Counted from the stretch's first letter, positions 44,944 to 53,719 are shown. The stretch: 64,000 nt of DNA from Lachnospiraceae bacterium (GCA_017434885.1 JAFSGE010000005.1:310001-374000); one strand, 5' to 3'. Program-made: numbers and translations. Notes: generated from the sequence alone by a model not told the origin.

Positions 44944-45609
44944 TTAAGCACTAAAAAATGCAAGCAAATAGCCAAAAGTTCCTGTCATCATCATAATTCC
45001 CACTATCACCAAAAAAATCCCCGACACAAGATTTATCAACCGGTAATTTTTCTTGATTATCTGAAACGTTTCTTTCAGTCTATCAAGTAATAACGCACTG
45101 ATAATAAAAGGGATTCCCAGTCCTGCCGAATAAAGCACAAGCATCAGTATTCCCGCCGTCACAGTGCCTTTTTGGGATGCCATCATAAGTGCCGAGCCAA
45201 GAAAAGCCCCCACGCAGGGCGTCCACCCCACGGAAAAAACAACGCCAAACAAAACTGATGTCCCAAAGCCAATCCGCTGAAATTCCACATTTGCTTTTCT
45301 GCTGCCGTTCAAAAATCCGATATTCAAAACACCGATAAAATTAAGTCCCAGCACCACTACCACTGCACCGGTTACCAAATTTACCATGGTTTCATATCTT
45401 TGCAAAAGGCTGCCTATCACACCGGCAAACGCACCCAGTACCACGAATACAATTGCAAACCCAATCACAAAACCCGTTGCATTTTTTAGCGTCTGCTTCT
45501 TTCCGCTCTCTCCTCCTGCGAAATAAGAAATATACACCGGAAGCATGGGAAGAATGCATGGAGAAACAAAGGTAATAATCCCCTCTAGAAACGAAATCAC
45601 ATACTGCAT
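44944..45609 (-). CDS. ccdA: CcdA/DsbD-type membrane electron transporter
   Basis: 221 residues with six helices. SPCILPMLPVYISYFAG in helix 1 and GWTPCVGAFLGSALMMAS in helix 4 each carry the Cys of the CcdA redox pair. It takes electrons from cytosolic thioredoxin and passes them across the membrane to extracytoplasmic thiol proteins. Its neighbours, a thioredoxin upstream and TlpA downstream, give both partners. No cytochrome c biogenesis gene is in the window, so the role is probably general thiol repair. CGGAGG before the ATG. Confidence 0.92.
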   Translation of the reverse strand: MQYVISFLEGIITFVSPCILPMLPVYISYFAGGESGKKQTLKNATGFVIGFAIVFVVLGAFAGVIGSLLQRYETMVNLVTGAVVVVLGLNFIGVLNIGFLNGSRKANVEFQRIGFGTSVLFGVVFSVGWTPCVGAFLGSALMMASQKGTVTAGILMLVLYSAGLGIPFIISALLLDRLKETFQIIKKNYRLINLVSGIFLVIVGIMMMTGTFGYLLAFFSA

Positions 45610-45625
45610 ATCGTTCCTCCGGGCA

Positions 45626-45937
45626 TTATGCCTTCAGCATCTCTAAAATAGCATCTTTGGATATCACACCGCTGTTTCTGGCAATCACCTCTCCGCCTTT
45701 AAAAACCATCAAAGTAGGTACGCTCATAATCTTATACTGAACGGCAAGCTCCGATGCCTCATCAATATCTATTTTACACACTTTAGCCCCTTTTACCTCT
45801 TCGGCCACCATCTCTACAATGGGTGCGAGCATCTTACAAGGACCGCACCATGTCGCAAAGAAATCTACCAAAACGGGAACATCTGCTTTTAATACTTCAT
45901 TTTCAAAATTTTCTTTTGTTACATGAATTGCTGCCAT
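45626..45937 (-). CDS. trxA: Thioredoxin
   Basis: About 103 residues from the ATG at 45937, chosen because CAGGAGG lies nine bases upstream; an upstream reading from 45964 adds nine residues with no domain. The active site is FFATWCGPCKMLAP, with the cis-Pro in IMSVPTLMVF. It is a cytosolic disulfide reductase and the likely electron donor for CcdA, 16 bp downstream. A promoter for the three genes lies at 45993-46022. Confidence 0.93.
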   Translation of the reverse strand: MAAIHVTKENFENEVLKADVPVLVDFFATWCGPCKMLAPIVEMVAEEVKGAKVCKIDIDEASELAVQYKIMSVPTLMVFKGGEVIARNSGVISKDAILEMLKA

Positions 45938-45992
45938 ATCTGTTTCCTCCTGTTCTCGATTCAATTATTTTATCAAATATATTTCTTTCTCT

Positions 45993-46022
45993 ATTATAAC
46001 CACTTCTGTCTATAAATTGCAA
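45993..46022 (-). promoter_or_regulatory. Promoter-like site for trxA-ccdA-tlpA
   Basis: Minus strand: TTGCAA (46022-46017), 18 bp, TATAAT (45998-45993). About 55 bp ahead of trxA. Divergent from the promoter for the diguanylate cyclase. Confidence 0.55.
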
Positions 46023-46032
46023 AGCCTATTCA

Positions 46033-46061
46033 TTGACTTGCATGATTCTAACCATTATAAT
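46033..46061 (+). promoter_or_regulatory. Promoter for the diguanylate cyclase at 46092
   Basis: TTGACT (46033-46038), 17 bp, TATAAT (46056-46061). The gene's ATG is 30 bp further. A strong-looking site. Confidence 0.75.
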
Positions 46062-46091
46062 GAATATTATTGCTAATTGTGGAGTGACGAT

Positions 46092-47144
46092 ATGTTTACA
46101 GATGAAAAAGACAATCTTCAATTTTACCAGTCAAAATATGAATATTATCAAAAATTTGCTTATTATGTAATTATTTGTGCATCTCTTGCAAGTATCAGTT
46201 ATTTTATATCAGATTGCCAGTTATTCGGAAGGTTTGCAAGGGAAACTTTACTTCCCCGTACTTTTATTTTATTACCTTTGGCATTGTATATTTATATATA
46301 TCCCAAAATAAACAACTATAAAATTATGGTACCGGTGAATTATCTCATCATTCACTCAATTATGTGGAATACCATCTGGGCAATTGTTTATCTGCCCGAC
46401 AAGACCCACGCCAGCGAAGGCTTCATCATCATGCACCTGATGTTTTTTGCCATCGGCTTTTGTGCCCCCATTCGCTATGCACTTATTGCGCACAGCCTTG
46501 TAATTGTCAATATTTTGGTATCACATCTTTTTAACCATTACCAGAATCTGGACATTATGCTTTCTCTTGGCATTCCCTGTGTTATCGGCATTTGTGCCGC
46601 CCATTACTTTATGGAAGAAATTTATGCAGACCATTATATCACAGCAAAAAAGCTGGAATTCATTTCCGGTTACGACGCCCTGACCGGTATATACAACAGA
46701 AATATTATGAACGAAATCATCCAGGAAGGAAAAAAACAATTTATTGACGAAATCGGACGTACCTGTGCCATACTTCTGTTTGACATCGACCATTTCAAAC
46801 AGGTAAACGATACTTACGGTCATATGAAAGGTGACATTGTGCTGAAAAGTCTGGTCAATGCAGCATCCAGTGTTTTGGAGCCAAAGGATTATCTGATTCG
46901 CTGGGGCGGCGAGGAATTTATCATGATTCTCCCTAAATGCAACGAACCTGAGGTTGCCATTGAACGTGCCGAAAGGCTGCGTCAGCTTGTCGAGCGAACC
47001 GATAACGGCGTTTGCCCGGTCACAATATCTGTGGGTATTGCATTTTACAACGGAGAAGATTACCAGATTATTGTAGACCGCGCCGATAAAGCCCTTTATA
47101 TGGCAAAGGAAAACGGGCGTAATCAGGTACATATCTATCAATAG
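46092..47144 (+). CDS. Membrane-bound GGDEF diguanylate cyclase
   Basis: About 350 residues. Roughly six helices occupy residues 15-175, with little sequence outside the membrane, so this is an integral-membrane sensor. A GGDEF domain follows from about 190, with DALTGIYNRN, LFDIDHFKQVNDTYGH and RWGGEEFIMIL (GGEEF active site). The inhibitory RxxD motif, expected five residues before it, reads EPKD, so product inhibition is probably absent. The ATG at 46092, with GGAG eight bases ahead, is preferred over 46077. Makes c-di-GMP. Confidence 0.9.
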   Translation: MFTDEKDNLQFYQSKYEYYQKFAYYVIICASLASISYFISDCQLFGRFARETLLPRTFILLPLALYIYIYPKINNYKIMVPVNYLIIHSIMWNTIWAIVYLPDKTHASEGFIIMHLMFFAIGFCAPIRYALIAHSLVIVNILVSHLFNHYQNLDIMLSLGIPCVIGICAAHYFMEEIYADHYITAKKLEFISGYDALTGIYNRNIMNEIIQEGKKQFIDEIGRTCAILLFDIDHFKQVNDTYGHMKGDIVLKSLVNAASSVLEPKDYLIRWGGEEFIMILPKCNEPEVAIERAERLRQLVERTDNGVCPVTISVGIAFYNGEDYQIIVDRADKALYMAKENGRNQVHIYQ

Positions 47145-47177
47145 AGTTTATGTTTTTATGTTATTTGAGGAAATTTT

Positions 47178-48578
47178 ATGTTACAGAATTTTAAAAAGAA
47201 ATTTATCGGGGATAAAGAGTTTTATCAATATGTACTTCTCTTAGCAGTTCCTATGATTATCCAAAATGCCATCACAAGCTTTGTGAGCTTTTTGGATAAT
47301 ATTATGGTCGGACAAATCGGTACCGAGCAGATGTCCGGTGTTGCCATTGTCAACCAACTTATGTTTGTGTTTAACATCTGTATTTTCGGCGGAGTTTCCG
47401 GTGCCGGTATTTTCGGCACACAATTTTTTGGAAAAGGAGACTATGAAGGGCAAAAATATACCTTCCGTTTCAAACTTTATGCCTGCCTCATTATTGCCGG
47501 CATTGCACTCCTTCTTTTCGGATTTGCCGACACTCAGTTAATCTCCCTGTACTTAAGTGACAATGGAAGCGTTGGCAATATAGACCTTGCACTGACCTAC
47601 GGCAAGCAGTATCTTGCCATCATGATGATTGGTCTGATTCCTTTTGCAATCAGTCAGACTTATATCAATACCATTCGAGAAACCGGACAGACATTAATCC
47701 CTATGATTGCGTCTCTGGCAGCTGTTTTTACCAATTTAGTCTTAGATTACGCTTTTATTTTCGGTATCGGTCCGATTCCTGCCATGGGCGTACAGGGTGC
47801 AGCCGCTGCAACTGTGATTGCCCGCTTTATTGAGTGTTTTATTGTAATTATCTGGACACATACACATACCGATAAAAATAAATATATTGTCGGTGCTTAC
47901 CGCAGTTTCCACATCCCCGCTCCTATCTTAAAGTCTATCTTTAAGAAGGGCGCACCTTTGATGCTCAACGAAATGCTGTGGGCATCCGGTATGGCGGTGA
48001 TTGCACAGTGCTATGCCGTAAGAGGTCTTGAGGTGGTAGCTGCGCAGAATATTTCTTCTACCATTACTAACTTATTTAACATTGTTTATATTCAGTTAGG
48101 CGGATGTATTTCTATTGTGGTAGGACAATTGCTCGGTGCAGGAAAAATTGAAGAAGCAAAAGATGCCGATAACAAGATGATATTTTTCAGTGTCAGCTGC
48201 TGTGCAGGGGTATCCGTTCTTATGGTATTGCTTGGTGGGCTTTTCCCTTCCATTTACAATACAGAAGCAAGCATTAAGGCACTTGCAGAAACATTTATCA
48301 TCATTTCCGCTTTGGTAATGCCTCTTTGTGCATTTTCCCATTGCGCTTACTTTACACTGCGCTCCGGCGGAAAAACCATTGTAACGTTTTTGTTTGACAG
48401 CGTTTATACATGGGTGCTTATCATTCCCTTTGCATTCGTTCTGTCAAGGTATACTGCCCTTTCCATCACTTTAGTATTCTTCCTGGTTCAGTTTACGGAA
48501 ATCATCAAAGTGATTCTGGGATTCTTTATGGTGAGAAGCGGTGTATGGTTACAGAACATTGTGGACGAAACACAGTAG
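47178..48578 (+). CDS. MATE family efflux transporter
   Basis: 466 residues with about twelve helices in two homologous halves. AVPMIIQNAITSFVSFLDNI starts the first half, followed by MVGQIGTEQMSG. The second half has KKGAPLMLNEMLWASGMAVI. MATE proteins use Na+ or H+ gradients to export cationic drugs or other small molecules. GAGGAAATTTT precedes the ATG. It is 33 bp after the diguanylate cyclase, likely in one transcript, and a terminator follows. Substrate unknown. Confidence 0.92.
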   Translation: MLQNFKKKFIGDKEFYQYVLLLAVPMIIQNAITSFVSFLDNIMVGQIGTEQMSGVAIVNQLMFVFNICIFGGVSGAGIFGTQFFGKGDYEGQKYTFRFKLYACLIIAGIALLLFGFADTQLISLYLSDNGSVGNIDLALTYGKQYLAIMMIGLIPFAISQTYINTIRETGQTLIPMIASLAAVFTNLVLDYAFIFGIGPIPAMGVQGAAAATVIARFIECFIVIIWTHTHTDKNKYIVGAYRSFHIPAPILKSIFKKGAPLMLNEMLWASGMAVIAQCYAVRGLEVVAAQNISSTITNLFNIVYIQLGGCISIVVGQLLGAGKIEEAKDADNKMIFFSVSCCAGVSVLMVLLGGLFPSIYNTEASIKALAETFIIISALVMPLCAFSHCAYFTLRSGGKTIVTFLFDSVYTWVLIIPFAFVLSRYTALSITLVFFLVQFTEIIKVILGFFMVRSGVWLQNIVDETQ

Positions 48579-48583
48579 CATTC

Positions 48584-48608
48584 AGGCAGCCTCTTACAGG
48601 GGCTGCCT
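48584..48608 (+). terminator. Terminator-like hairpin after the MATE gene
   Basis: AGGCAGCC (48584-48591) and GGCTGCCT (48601-48608) form a perfect eight-base-pair stem with a nine-base loop, followed by a weak T-rich tail. It may serve the plus-strand transcript; the T-run is short. Confidence 0.6.
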
Positions 48609-48629
48609 CTTATCATTTTATTTATGCAC

Positions 48630-49388
48630 TTATTTTTCAGTTGAAATCAATTCTGCCGCCATTCCAAACAATTCTGCTGCCGGCATTTCACGATATACCA
48701 TAATACTATAGCGGATATCATCCTGATACCACACTACATGAGATACTTTTGTCTCAGAAACTTCATCTGCTCCGCTCGAAATAAAATAGTCGTCACGCTG
48801 CATATTTGCTTCATCTTCCGCTGTCAATACATAGTCTGTAGGTACAAATTTGTAAGTATCAACATAATAACCTACATTAATCCCGGCAATCTCTATCCCG
48901 TTATCAGGCTTTCTCTCCATATCCTGTTGAGCATTTTCACTCCTGAGAGTATGAATATAAACTTTCTCCCCGCTCTTTTCATAAATAAAACCAATCTCAC
49001 GGTATGTTGAAAGAACATTGTCATTTTCATCCATATCCTTGGTTTCACTCACATTTACTTCCTGAAATAAATATCCATTATCAAAATTTTCCTTTGCTCT
49101 CACCTGAAAACCGGCTTTTTGCTCTGCCTGCTGCAATTGTTCAAATTCCGTAAATACGTCTGCTCCCTCCGAAGATACAATATAAGATACCACTCCCGAT
49201 GATGCTATACTTACCGTTCCCACAAGCAGACAACATACTGCCGCCATAATCATTGCCTTTTTCATGCTAAAACGCTTTTTCATTCCCATTTCCTCCATTT
49301 TTCTCTTAATATTCCTGTTCAGTTGTTCTCCCGGCATTTCCGAGGAAAGGGTTTCTTGTAATAATTGATTCATTTTTTCATCTGTCAT
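48630..49388 (-). CDS. Membrane-anchored anti-sigma-like protein (DUF4367-like)
   Basis: About 252 residues. A cytosolic N-terminal part of about 40 residues, one helix (about 43-65, MIMAAVCCLLVGTVSIAS), then an extracellular domain of about 190 residues with GYLFQEVNVSETKDMDEN and VSHVVWYQDDIRYSIMVYRE, resembling DUF4367. The upstream ECF sigma gene overlaps its start, which is the usual place for the cognate anti-sigma factor. The ATG at 49388 is preferred (GGAGG nine bases ahead). No zinc-finger anti-sigma motif is seen, so the anti-sigma role is inferred from context. Confidence 0.65.
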   Translation of the reverse strand: MTDEKMNQLLQETLSSEMPGEQLNRNIKRKMEEMGMKKRFSMKKAMIMAAVCCLLVGTVSIASSGVVSYIVSSEGADVFTEFEQLQQAEQKAGFQVRAKENFDNGYLFQEVNVSETKDMDENDNVLSTYREIGFIYEKSGEKVYIHTLRSENAQQDMERKPDNGIEIAGINVGYYVDTYKFVPTDYVLTAEDEANMQRDDYFISSGADEVSETKVSHVVWYQDDIRYSIMVYREMPAAELFGMAAELISTEK

Positions 49389-49917
49389 AACCGGCATCCT
49401 CCAATCTCAACTTTAATATCGTTCTTGCTTTGTGCAACCTGCTTTTTACAGTTCCCTGCGGAACCTTGATGCACTCTGAAATTTCTTTTACGGAAAGCTC
49501 TGCGGAATAATACAAATATAACGGCACACGATATTTTTCTTCCAGTTCACGTACACATTTACGTACAAGCATCTTCTGCTCCATGCGCAACACTTCTGCT
49601 TCCGGTGTCTTTGCATCATTTATTATCATCTCACATTTCGGTTCGTCCAAAAAAACTTCCGGCATTTCACCACCGGCTATCCTTTGTCTCCATGCCCGCT
49701 TTCTGCTCCTGTTTTTCCATAAACGCACCGCAATGGAAAGAAGATAGCTTTTCGGATTTTGATTCAAGTCTATTTTTTCCGCCATTTCTGCCGCTTTTAA
49801 GAAAGTGTCCTGATACAAATCCTCGCCATCCTGCAAATCACCCGTAATGTGTTTGCAAAATCCGTATATCTCTTTTCCATAGCAATCAATGCATTGCTCC
49901 AATTCCGTAATTGTCAT
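49378..49917 (-). CDS. ECF-type RNA polymerase sigma factor
   Basis: 179 residues. Region 2: GEDLYQDTFLKAAEMAEKID and LLSIAVRLWKNRSRKR; region 4: YRVPLYLYYSAELSVKEISE followed by CIKVPQGTVKSRLHKAR, a helix-turn-helix. It directs RNA polymerase to ECF promoters, probably in response to an envelope signal through the membrane protein encoded next. AAGGA before the ATG. A pair of palindromes lies 30 bp upstream. Confidence 0.92.
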   Translation of the reverse strand: MTITELEQCIDCYGKEIYGFCKHITGDLQDGEDLYQDTFLKAAEMAEKIDLNQNPKSYLLSIAVRLWKNRSRKRAWRQRIAGGEMPEVFLDEPKCEMIINDAKTPEAEVLRMEQKMLVRKCVRELEEKYRVPLYLYYSAELSVKEISECIKVPQGTVKSRLHKARTILKLRLEDAGYDR

Positions 49918-49949
49918 TTTTATCCTTCCATGTTAAATCTTATTATTTT

Positions 49950-49973
49950 CTTAGACGTCTAAGGGAAACCCTT
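49950..49973. promoter_or_regulatory. Two overlapping palindromes upstream of the ECF sigma gene
   Basis: CTTAGACGTCTAAG (49950-49963) is a perfect 14-bp palindrome, and AAGGGAAACCCTT (49961-49973) is a second inverted repeat sharing three bases. They are about 30 bp ahead of the sigma start. They could be an operator or leader hairpin. TGAAAG plus CGTCTA on the minus strand resemble ECF promoter parts, but the 13-bp spacer is too short. Confidence 0.4.
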
Positions 49974-50048
49974 TCACTAATACATTGTAATAACTTTCTA
50001 ATCGGTTCAAAAAAATAATATTTTTCGTAGGCCGTTTTATCTTACAAA

Positions 50049-50087
50049 AAGCCAATATCGGCATTTTCACACATCCGATATCGGCTT
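50049..50087 (-). terminator. Rho-independent terminator after tadA
   Basis: On the minus strand AAGCCGATATCGG (50087-50075) pairs with CCGATATTGGCTT (50061-50049) at 12 of 13 positions; the loop is 13 bases. TTTTTG follows the right arm. It ends the nrdG-like/tadA transcript. Confidence 0.85.
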
Positions 50088-50101
50088 AATCATTTCCCGT
50101 C

Positions 50102-50611
50102 TTAACTTTCCTTATTTAATTCTTCCTGCGCTCTTCTCTCTTCCTTTTCCTTCTTTACTCTTACACGAAGTTCTTTAAAGAAGTCTTTCAGCATCTGAGA
50201 ACATTCCTCCTCAAGCACGCCTCTCGTCACCTTTACCTGATGATTAAATTCCGGCATTTCAAGTACATTTAATATGGAACCGGCACACCCTGCTTTCGGA
50301 TTCATACACGCCATCACCACTTCGTCAATTCTTGCCTGTACAATAGCTCCGGAACACATTTGGCACGGTTCTAGGGTAACATATAACGTACACCCTTCCA
50401 AACGCCAGTCTCCCATCTTTTTACTTGCTTTATTAATTGCCGTTATCTCCGCATGCGCAAGCGTATTTTTGTCTGTATTGCGACGGTTATAACCACGCCC
50501 GATAATTTTTCCTTCATACACAATCACACATCCAATAGGCACTTCTCCCAGCGCATATGCCTTCTTCGCCTGGCGGATTGCCTCTTTCATGTACTTTTCC
50601 TGTTCCGTCAT
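50102..50611 (-). CDS. tadA: tRNA-specific adenosine deaminase
   Basis: About 169 residues of the cytidine-deaminase fold. The zinc ligands are in HAEITAIN (with the catalytic Glu) and TLEPCQMCSGAIVQARI. The enzyme deaminates A34 to inosine in tRNA-Arg(ACG). The start at 50611 is preferred, because AGAGG lies nine bases ahead; the ATG at 50617 is too close to it. It follows the radical-SAM gene by 21 bp and ends before a strong terminator. Confidence 0.94.
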   Translation of the reverse strand: MTEQEKYMKEAIRQAKKAYALGEVPIGCVIVYEGKIIGRGYNRRNTDKNTLAHAEITAINKASKKMGDWRLEGCTLYVTLEPCQMCSGAIVQARIDEVVMACMNPKAGCAGSILNVLEMPEFNHQVKVTRGVLEEECSQMLKDFFKELRVRVKKEKEERRAQEELNKES

Positions 50612-50632
50612 TACCATTACCTCTATTTACTT

Positions 50633-51376
50633 CTAATCAATTCCACGAAGAGAAACCTCTCCCGTCACATAAGGAAGATCTTTTATTCGCTGTACTAATG
50701 CTTTCATCTCTTGTTTTTCATAGGCATGAAATTTTTCGCCCTCACGAGAATGGCACATCTCTTCCGCCTGAATTCCCCTGATTTCCTGCTCGCTTTCTCT
50801 GTATTGCTGTAAAAAATACCGTTGGCAACCTGCAATCCATTCACTAATTTTAACAATATCTTCAAATCCATGCAGCTCTTTCACCACAGTTGTCCGAAAT
50901 TCATAAGGAATATCCGCACGCAATAAAATATTAACAGATTCCTCTATATTCCTAAGAGCAAACCCGTCCACTCCCACTGTGAGTCCATATTTTTCCTTAC
51001 AATTTTTGATATCCATGGCAACATAATCAATAAGTCCATCTTGCAAAAAATGTTCCAATACTTCAGGACGATACCCATTTGTATCCAGCTTTACATCATA
51101 TCCGATTTTTCTAATTTTCCTGATGAAATCAGGCAAGTCCTCCTGCAAGGTTGGTTCCCCACCGCTAATGCACACTCCCTTTAAAACGTTCTTCCTTTTT
51201 CTCAAAAAAGAAAGAACCTCCTCTTCAGAATATGTATTCTGAGCAGAAGGCCTAAGCACCAAATCTCCGTTATGGCAAAAAGGACATCTGAAATTACATC
51301 CCCCTGTAAAAATCGTAGCGGCAACACGCCCCGGATAATCAAGCAGGGTAGTTTTATTAAGTCCTACAAGTAACAT
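50633..51376 (-). CDS. Anaerobic ribonucleotide reductase activase-like radical SAM protein
   Basis: 247 residues. TLLDYPGRVAATIFTGGCNF is followed by CNFRCPFC, the CxxxCxxC that binds the 4Fe-4S cluster. CISGGEPTLQEDLPDFIRKI is the SAM-binding GGE motif. This is the variant annotated as an anaerobic ribonucleoside-triphosphate reductase activating protein. The reductase itself is not in the window, so the partner glycyl-radical enzyme is unknown. TGAGGAG precedes the ATG. Longer than classical NrdG (about 155-170 residues). Confidence 0.87.
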   Translation of the reverse strand: MLLVGLNKTTLLDYPGRVAATIFTGGCNFRCPFCHNGDLVLRPSAQNTYSEEEVLSFLRKRKNVLKGVCISGGEPTLQEDLPDFIRKIRKIGYDVKLDTNGYRPEVLEHFLQDGLIDYVAMDIKNCKEKYGLTVGVDGFALRNIEESVNILLRADIPYEFRTTVVKELHGFEDIVKISEWIAGCQRYFLQQYRESEQEIRGIQAEEMCHSREGEKFHAYEKQEMKALVQRIKDLPYVTGEVSLRGID

Positions 51377-51445
51377 GTATTTTTCTCCTCACGCGCAGCA
51401 TACACACCACCTATGCCGCTTCATACTTACGTTCTAAAGCAACAG

Positions 51446-51474
51446 TTGACAAATCATTCAAAAACAAATATACT
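51446..51474 (+). promoter_or_regulatory. Promoter for SRP RNA
   Basis: TTGACA (51446-51451), 17 bp, TATACT (51469-51474): a near-consensus sigma-A site seven bases before the deduced RNA start at about 51481. Confidence 0.85.
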
Positions 51475-51480
51475 ACAAAA

Positions 51481-51700
51481 GTATCGTGTTTTTTATTTTC
51501 AGGGGAGCTGCCATGGCAGCCCTATATAAGTGGCGTTTAAGGGTTGGTCTTGCGCAATGGATGTCTGCGAACCGTGTCAGGTTGGGAACAAAGCAGCACT
51601 AAGCGGAATTTTCCATGTGCCGTAAGGGTGCCGACCCCCAGCTAACTGTAAAGGTAACGCATGGCAGTTTCCCTGAGGGTAAAAGCACGATTTTATTTTG
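51481..51700 (+). ncRNA. ffs: Signal recognition particle RNA
   Basis: Helix 8 is unmistakable: GTCAGGTTG (51576-51584), tetraloop GGAA (51585-51588), CAAAGCAGC (51589-51597), then ACTAAGCGG. CATGTGCCGTAAGGGTGCC follows, as in large bacterial SRP RNAs. The 5' section ATCGTG...GGAGCTGCCATG pairs with CATGGCAGTTTCCCTG...CACGAT at the 3' end, and TTTTATTTT closes it like a terminator. That puts the RNA at about 220 nt. The 5' Alu-type helices 3 and 4 were not clearly seen. The RNA binds Ffh and targets nascent membrane proteins. The two ends were deduced from promoter and pairing. Confidence 0.9.
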
Positions 51701-51705
51701 CATTT

Positions 51706-53625
51706 TTATCTGTTGTCTGTTATATTTTGTCCGTTCCGGCGCTTCTTTTCATTTTTCGCCTTATACATTTCCCTGTCAGCGGATTCTATCAGTTCTTCCA
51801 AATCAAATTCTCCGGTAGGTTTCATCAACGTATATCCCATACTTGCGTCCAGCCTGTAAGGTTTACTGGAAACCGCATTATAATTATCAATTCCTTCCCG
51901 AATTTTTGCGATGTAGTCTTGCGCACTTTCTTCTGTAAAATCCTGACCAAGTACTACAAATTCATCTCCGCCGTAACGCATCACCAATTGCCCATGACTG
52001 CGAACCTGTGTCATAATTTTACCCATGGTTTTTATAAAATGGTCACCTTCATCATGACCGTACACGTCATTAATCCTCTTTAATCCGTCCAAATCCAGGA
52101 ATAAAACAAACAGATTATGTCCCTTATCTCTGGCCTCGTTAATAATACTGTAAGCATACTTAAAGAAACCTGCACGATTGTAAACACCAGTCAATGTATC
52201 ATATACCCACATTTTATTCAGCTTCTGCACCATGGCATTGAGCATATTCTGCTTACGGATATTCTCAAGCGCATTGTTGATATTCATAATAAAGAGATGG
52301 AACATCTCACTGTCTATCATCAACTTACTGTTTCCAAGCACACAGTATCCAAAGCATCTGTTCTGATAATGTAACGGAATTATTGTATAAAATTGTCCCT
52401 TACGACCATCAAAGTATTTAGCAGGAAGAACTTCTTCTACCGGATAATTTCCATGCATAGAGAATTCTCCGTTCTTGTATGCTACAGGTATATACATTTC
52501 AGAAGAATACTTCACAATATCTTCCAAATTTTCTTCCTGATCAATCTCCGATGCATCCCCACCAAACATCCCTTTTTTGGAACACATACACAAATAGAAT
52601 TCTTTCGGATTCATCATCTCTAAGTATTTTTTTATCTGAACAATGAGACTTTCAAAAGTTGCCACTCCTGTAAAATCTGCAGAGGAAGACTTCAAAATCT
52701 CCGCATAGGTAATGGAATGTAATGTGGTCTTAATTGCCCTCTTACGGAATTCCACTTCATCCTCTGTATTTTGATCTACACAACCACAGCTTTCACTAAA
52801 TACGGGCGTACATGTCAGTTCTTCAATGTCATCTTCTTTTCCGTCAATAAAATTACGAAGCTTCTGATAGGCCTGACGCCCCAATTCCGCTTCCGGTCTT
52901 TTTACGCTGGTAATCTTTGGACTGTGGTTTCTTCCCACATAAGCATAATCATACCCTGAAAGCAATACTTGTCCGGGAACTTCATATCCCAGATTTTGAA
53001 GTTCATAATAAGCTCCCACTGCCATTTCATCATTAGCAGCAACAATTGCTTTAGGAAATTTACCTTTCATATTATAAAAATACTTTACAGCATCTTTTCC
53101 GCTTTCCGGATGATAATCTCCATGATAAATGTACTTATTATCCACTTTAATATTGTGATCTCTAAGTGCGTGCTTAAATGCATTCATTCTTCCTTCAGCA
53201 TCCCTATTTTCCTCCGGACCTGAAATAAATGCAAATTCTTTTACCTTATGAACTTCTATCATATGTTTCACAATTTCGTAAATTCCCAGTTCATTCTCCA
53301 TGCCCACATAGAGCATTCCCGGATATTTTACATTTAAGCTCACACAAGGCACACCGGCATTTTTCACACTGGTTATTACTCTATCCATGACACTCTTGTC
53401 ATAAACAGTATCCCCATGTATAATCACACCATCATATTGTCTAAAATCCGGAAGACTGAATATTGCAGTTTCTCCCTGACTGTAATAGGAACTGGAAAAT
53501 GTCCACGCATCACATGTAAAGATGAAACAATCCGTTCCATCCATGGCTGCTTTTTCCAATATTCCACTGATAATTCTTCTTTGGCTGTCAAAACGTAAGC
53601 CACCCATCAATACTGCTATTTTCAT
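51706..53625 (-). CDS. LacI-type sugar-binding domain fused to a GGDEF domain (cytosolic)
   Basis: 639 residues with no signal peptide or membrane helix. Residues 1-275 resemble the ligand-binding part of LacI-family regulators: AVLMGGLRFDSQRRIISGIL, FISGPEENRDAEGRMNAFKH, AIVAANDEMAVGAYYELQNL and VLLSGYDYAYVGRNHSPKIT. There is no N-terminal helix-turn-helix. A GAF-like linker may lie at 330-465. The GGDEF domain has DTLTGVYNRAGFF, LFLDLDGLKRINDVYGHDEG and MRYGGDEFVVL. The RxxD inhibition site is absent. It should make c-di-GMP in response to a small ligand, possibly a sugar. It converges with SRP RNA, 5 bp away. Confidence 0.87.
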   Translation of the reverse strand: MKIAVLMGGLRFDSQRRIISGILEKAAMDGTDCFIFTCDAWTFSSSYYSQGETAIFSLPDFRQYDGVIIHGDTVYDKSVMDRVITSVKNAGVPCVSLNVKYPGMLYVGMENELGIYEIVKHMIEVHKVKEFAFISGPEENRDAEGRMNAFKHALRDHNIKVDNKYIYHGDYHPESGKDAVKYFYNMKGKFPKAIVAANDEMAVGAYYELQNLGYEVPGQVLLSGYDYAYVGRNHSPKITSVKRPEAELGRQAYQKLRNFIDGKEDDIEELTCTPVFSESCGCVDQNTEDEVEFRKRAIKTTLHSITYAEILKSSSADFTGVATFESLIVQIKKYLEMMNPKEFYLCMCSKKGMFGGDASEIDQEENLEDIVKYSSEMYIPVAYKNGEFSMHGNYPVEEVLPAKYFDGRKGQFYTIIPLHYQNRCFGYCVLGNSKLMIDSEMFHLFIMNINNALENIRKQNMLNAMVQKLNKMWVYDTLTGVYNRAGFFKYAYSIINEARDKGHNLFVLFLDLDGLKRINDVYGHDEGDHFIKTMGKIMTQVRSHGQLVMRYGGDEFVVLGQDFTEESAQDYIAKIREGIDNYNAVSSKPYRLDASMGYTLMKPTGEFDLEELIESADREMYKAKNEKKRRNGQNITDNR

Positions 53626-53719
53626 ATACTCTTATACCCTCATAGCAAAAAATCTCCAATACACTTTCATTATACATATCTTTTGGTTTATTGTCACTTA
53701 AAATCACTTCAAAAAATTA

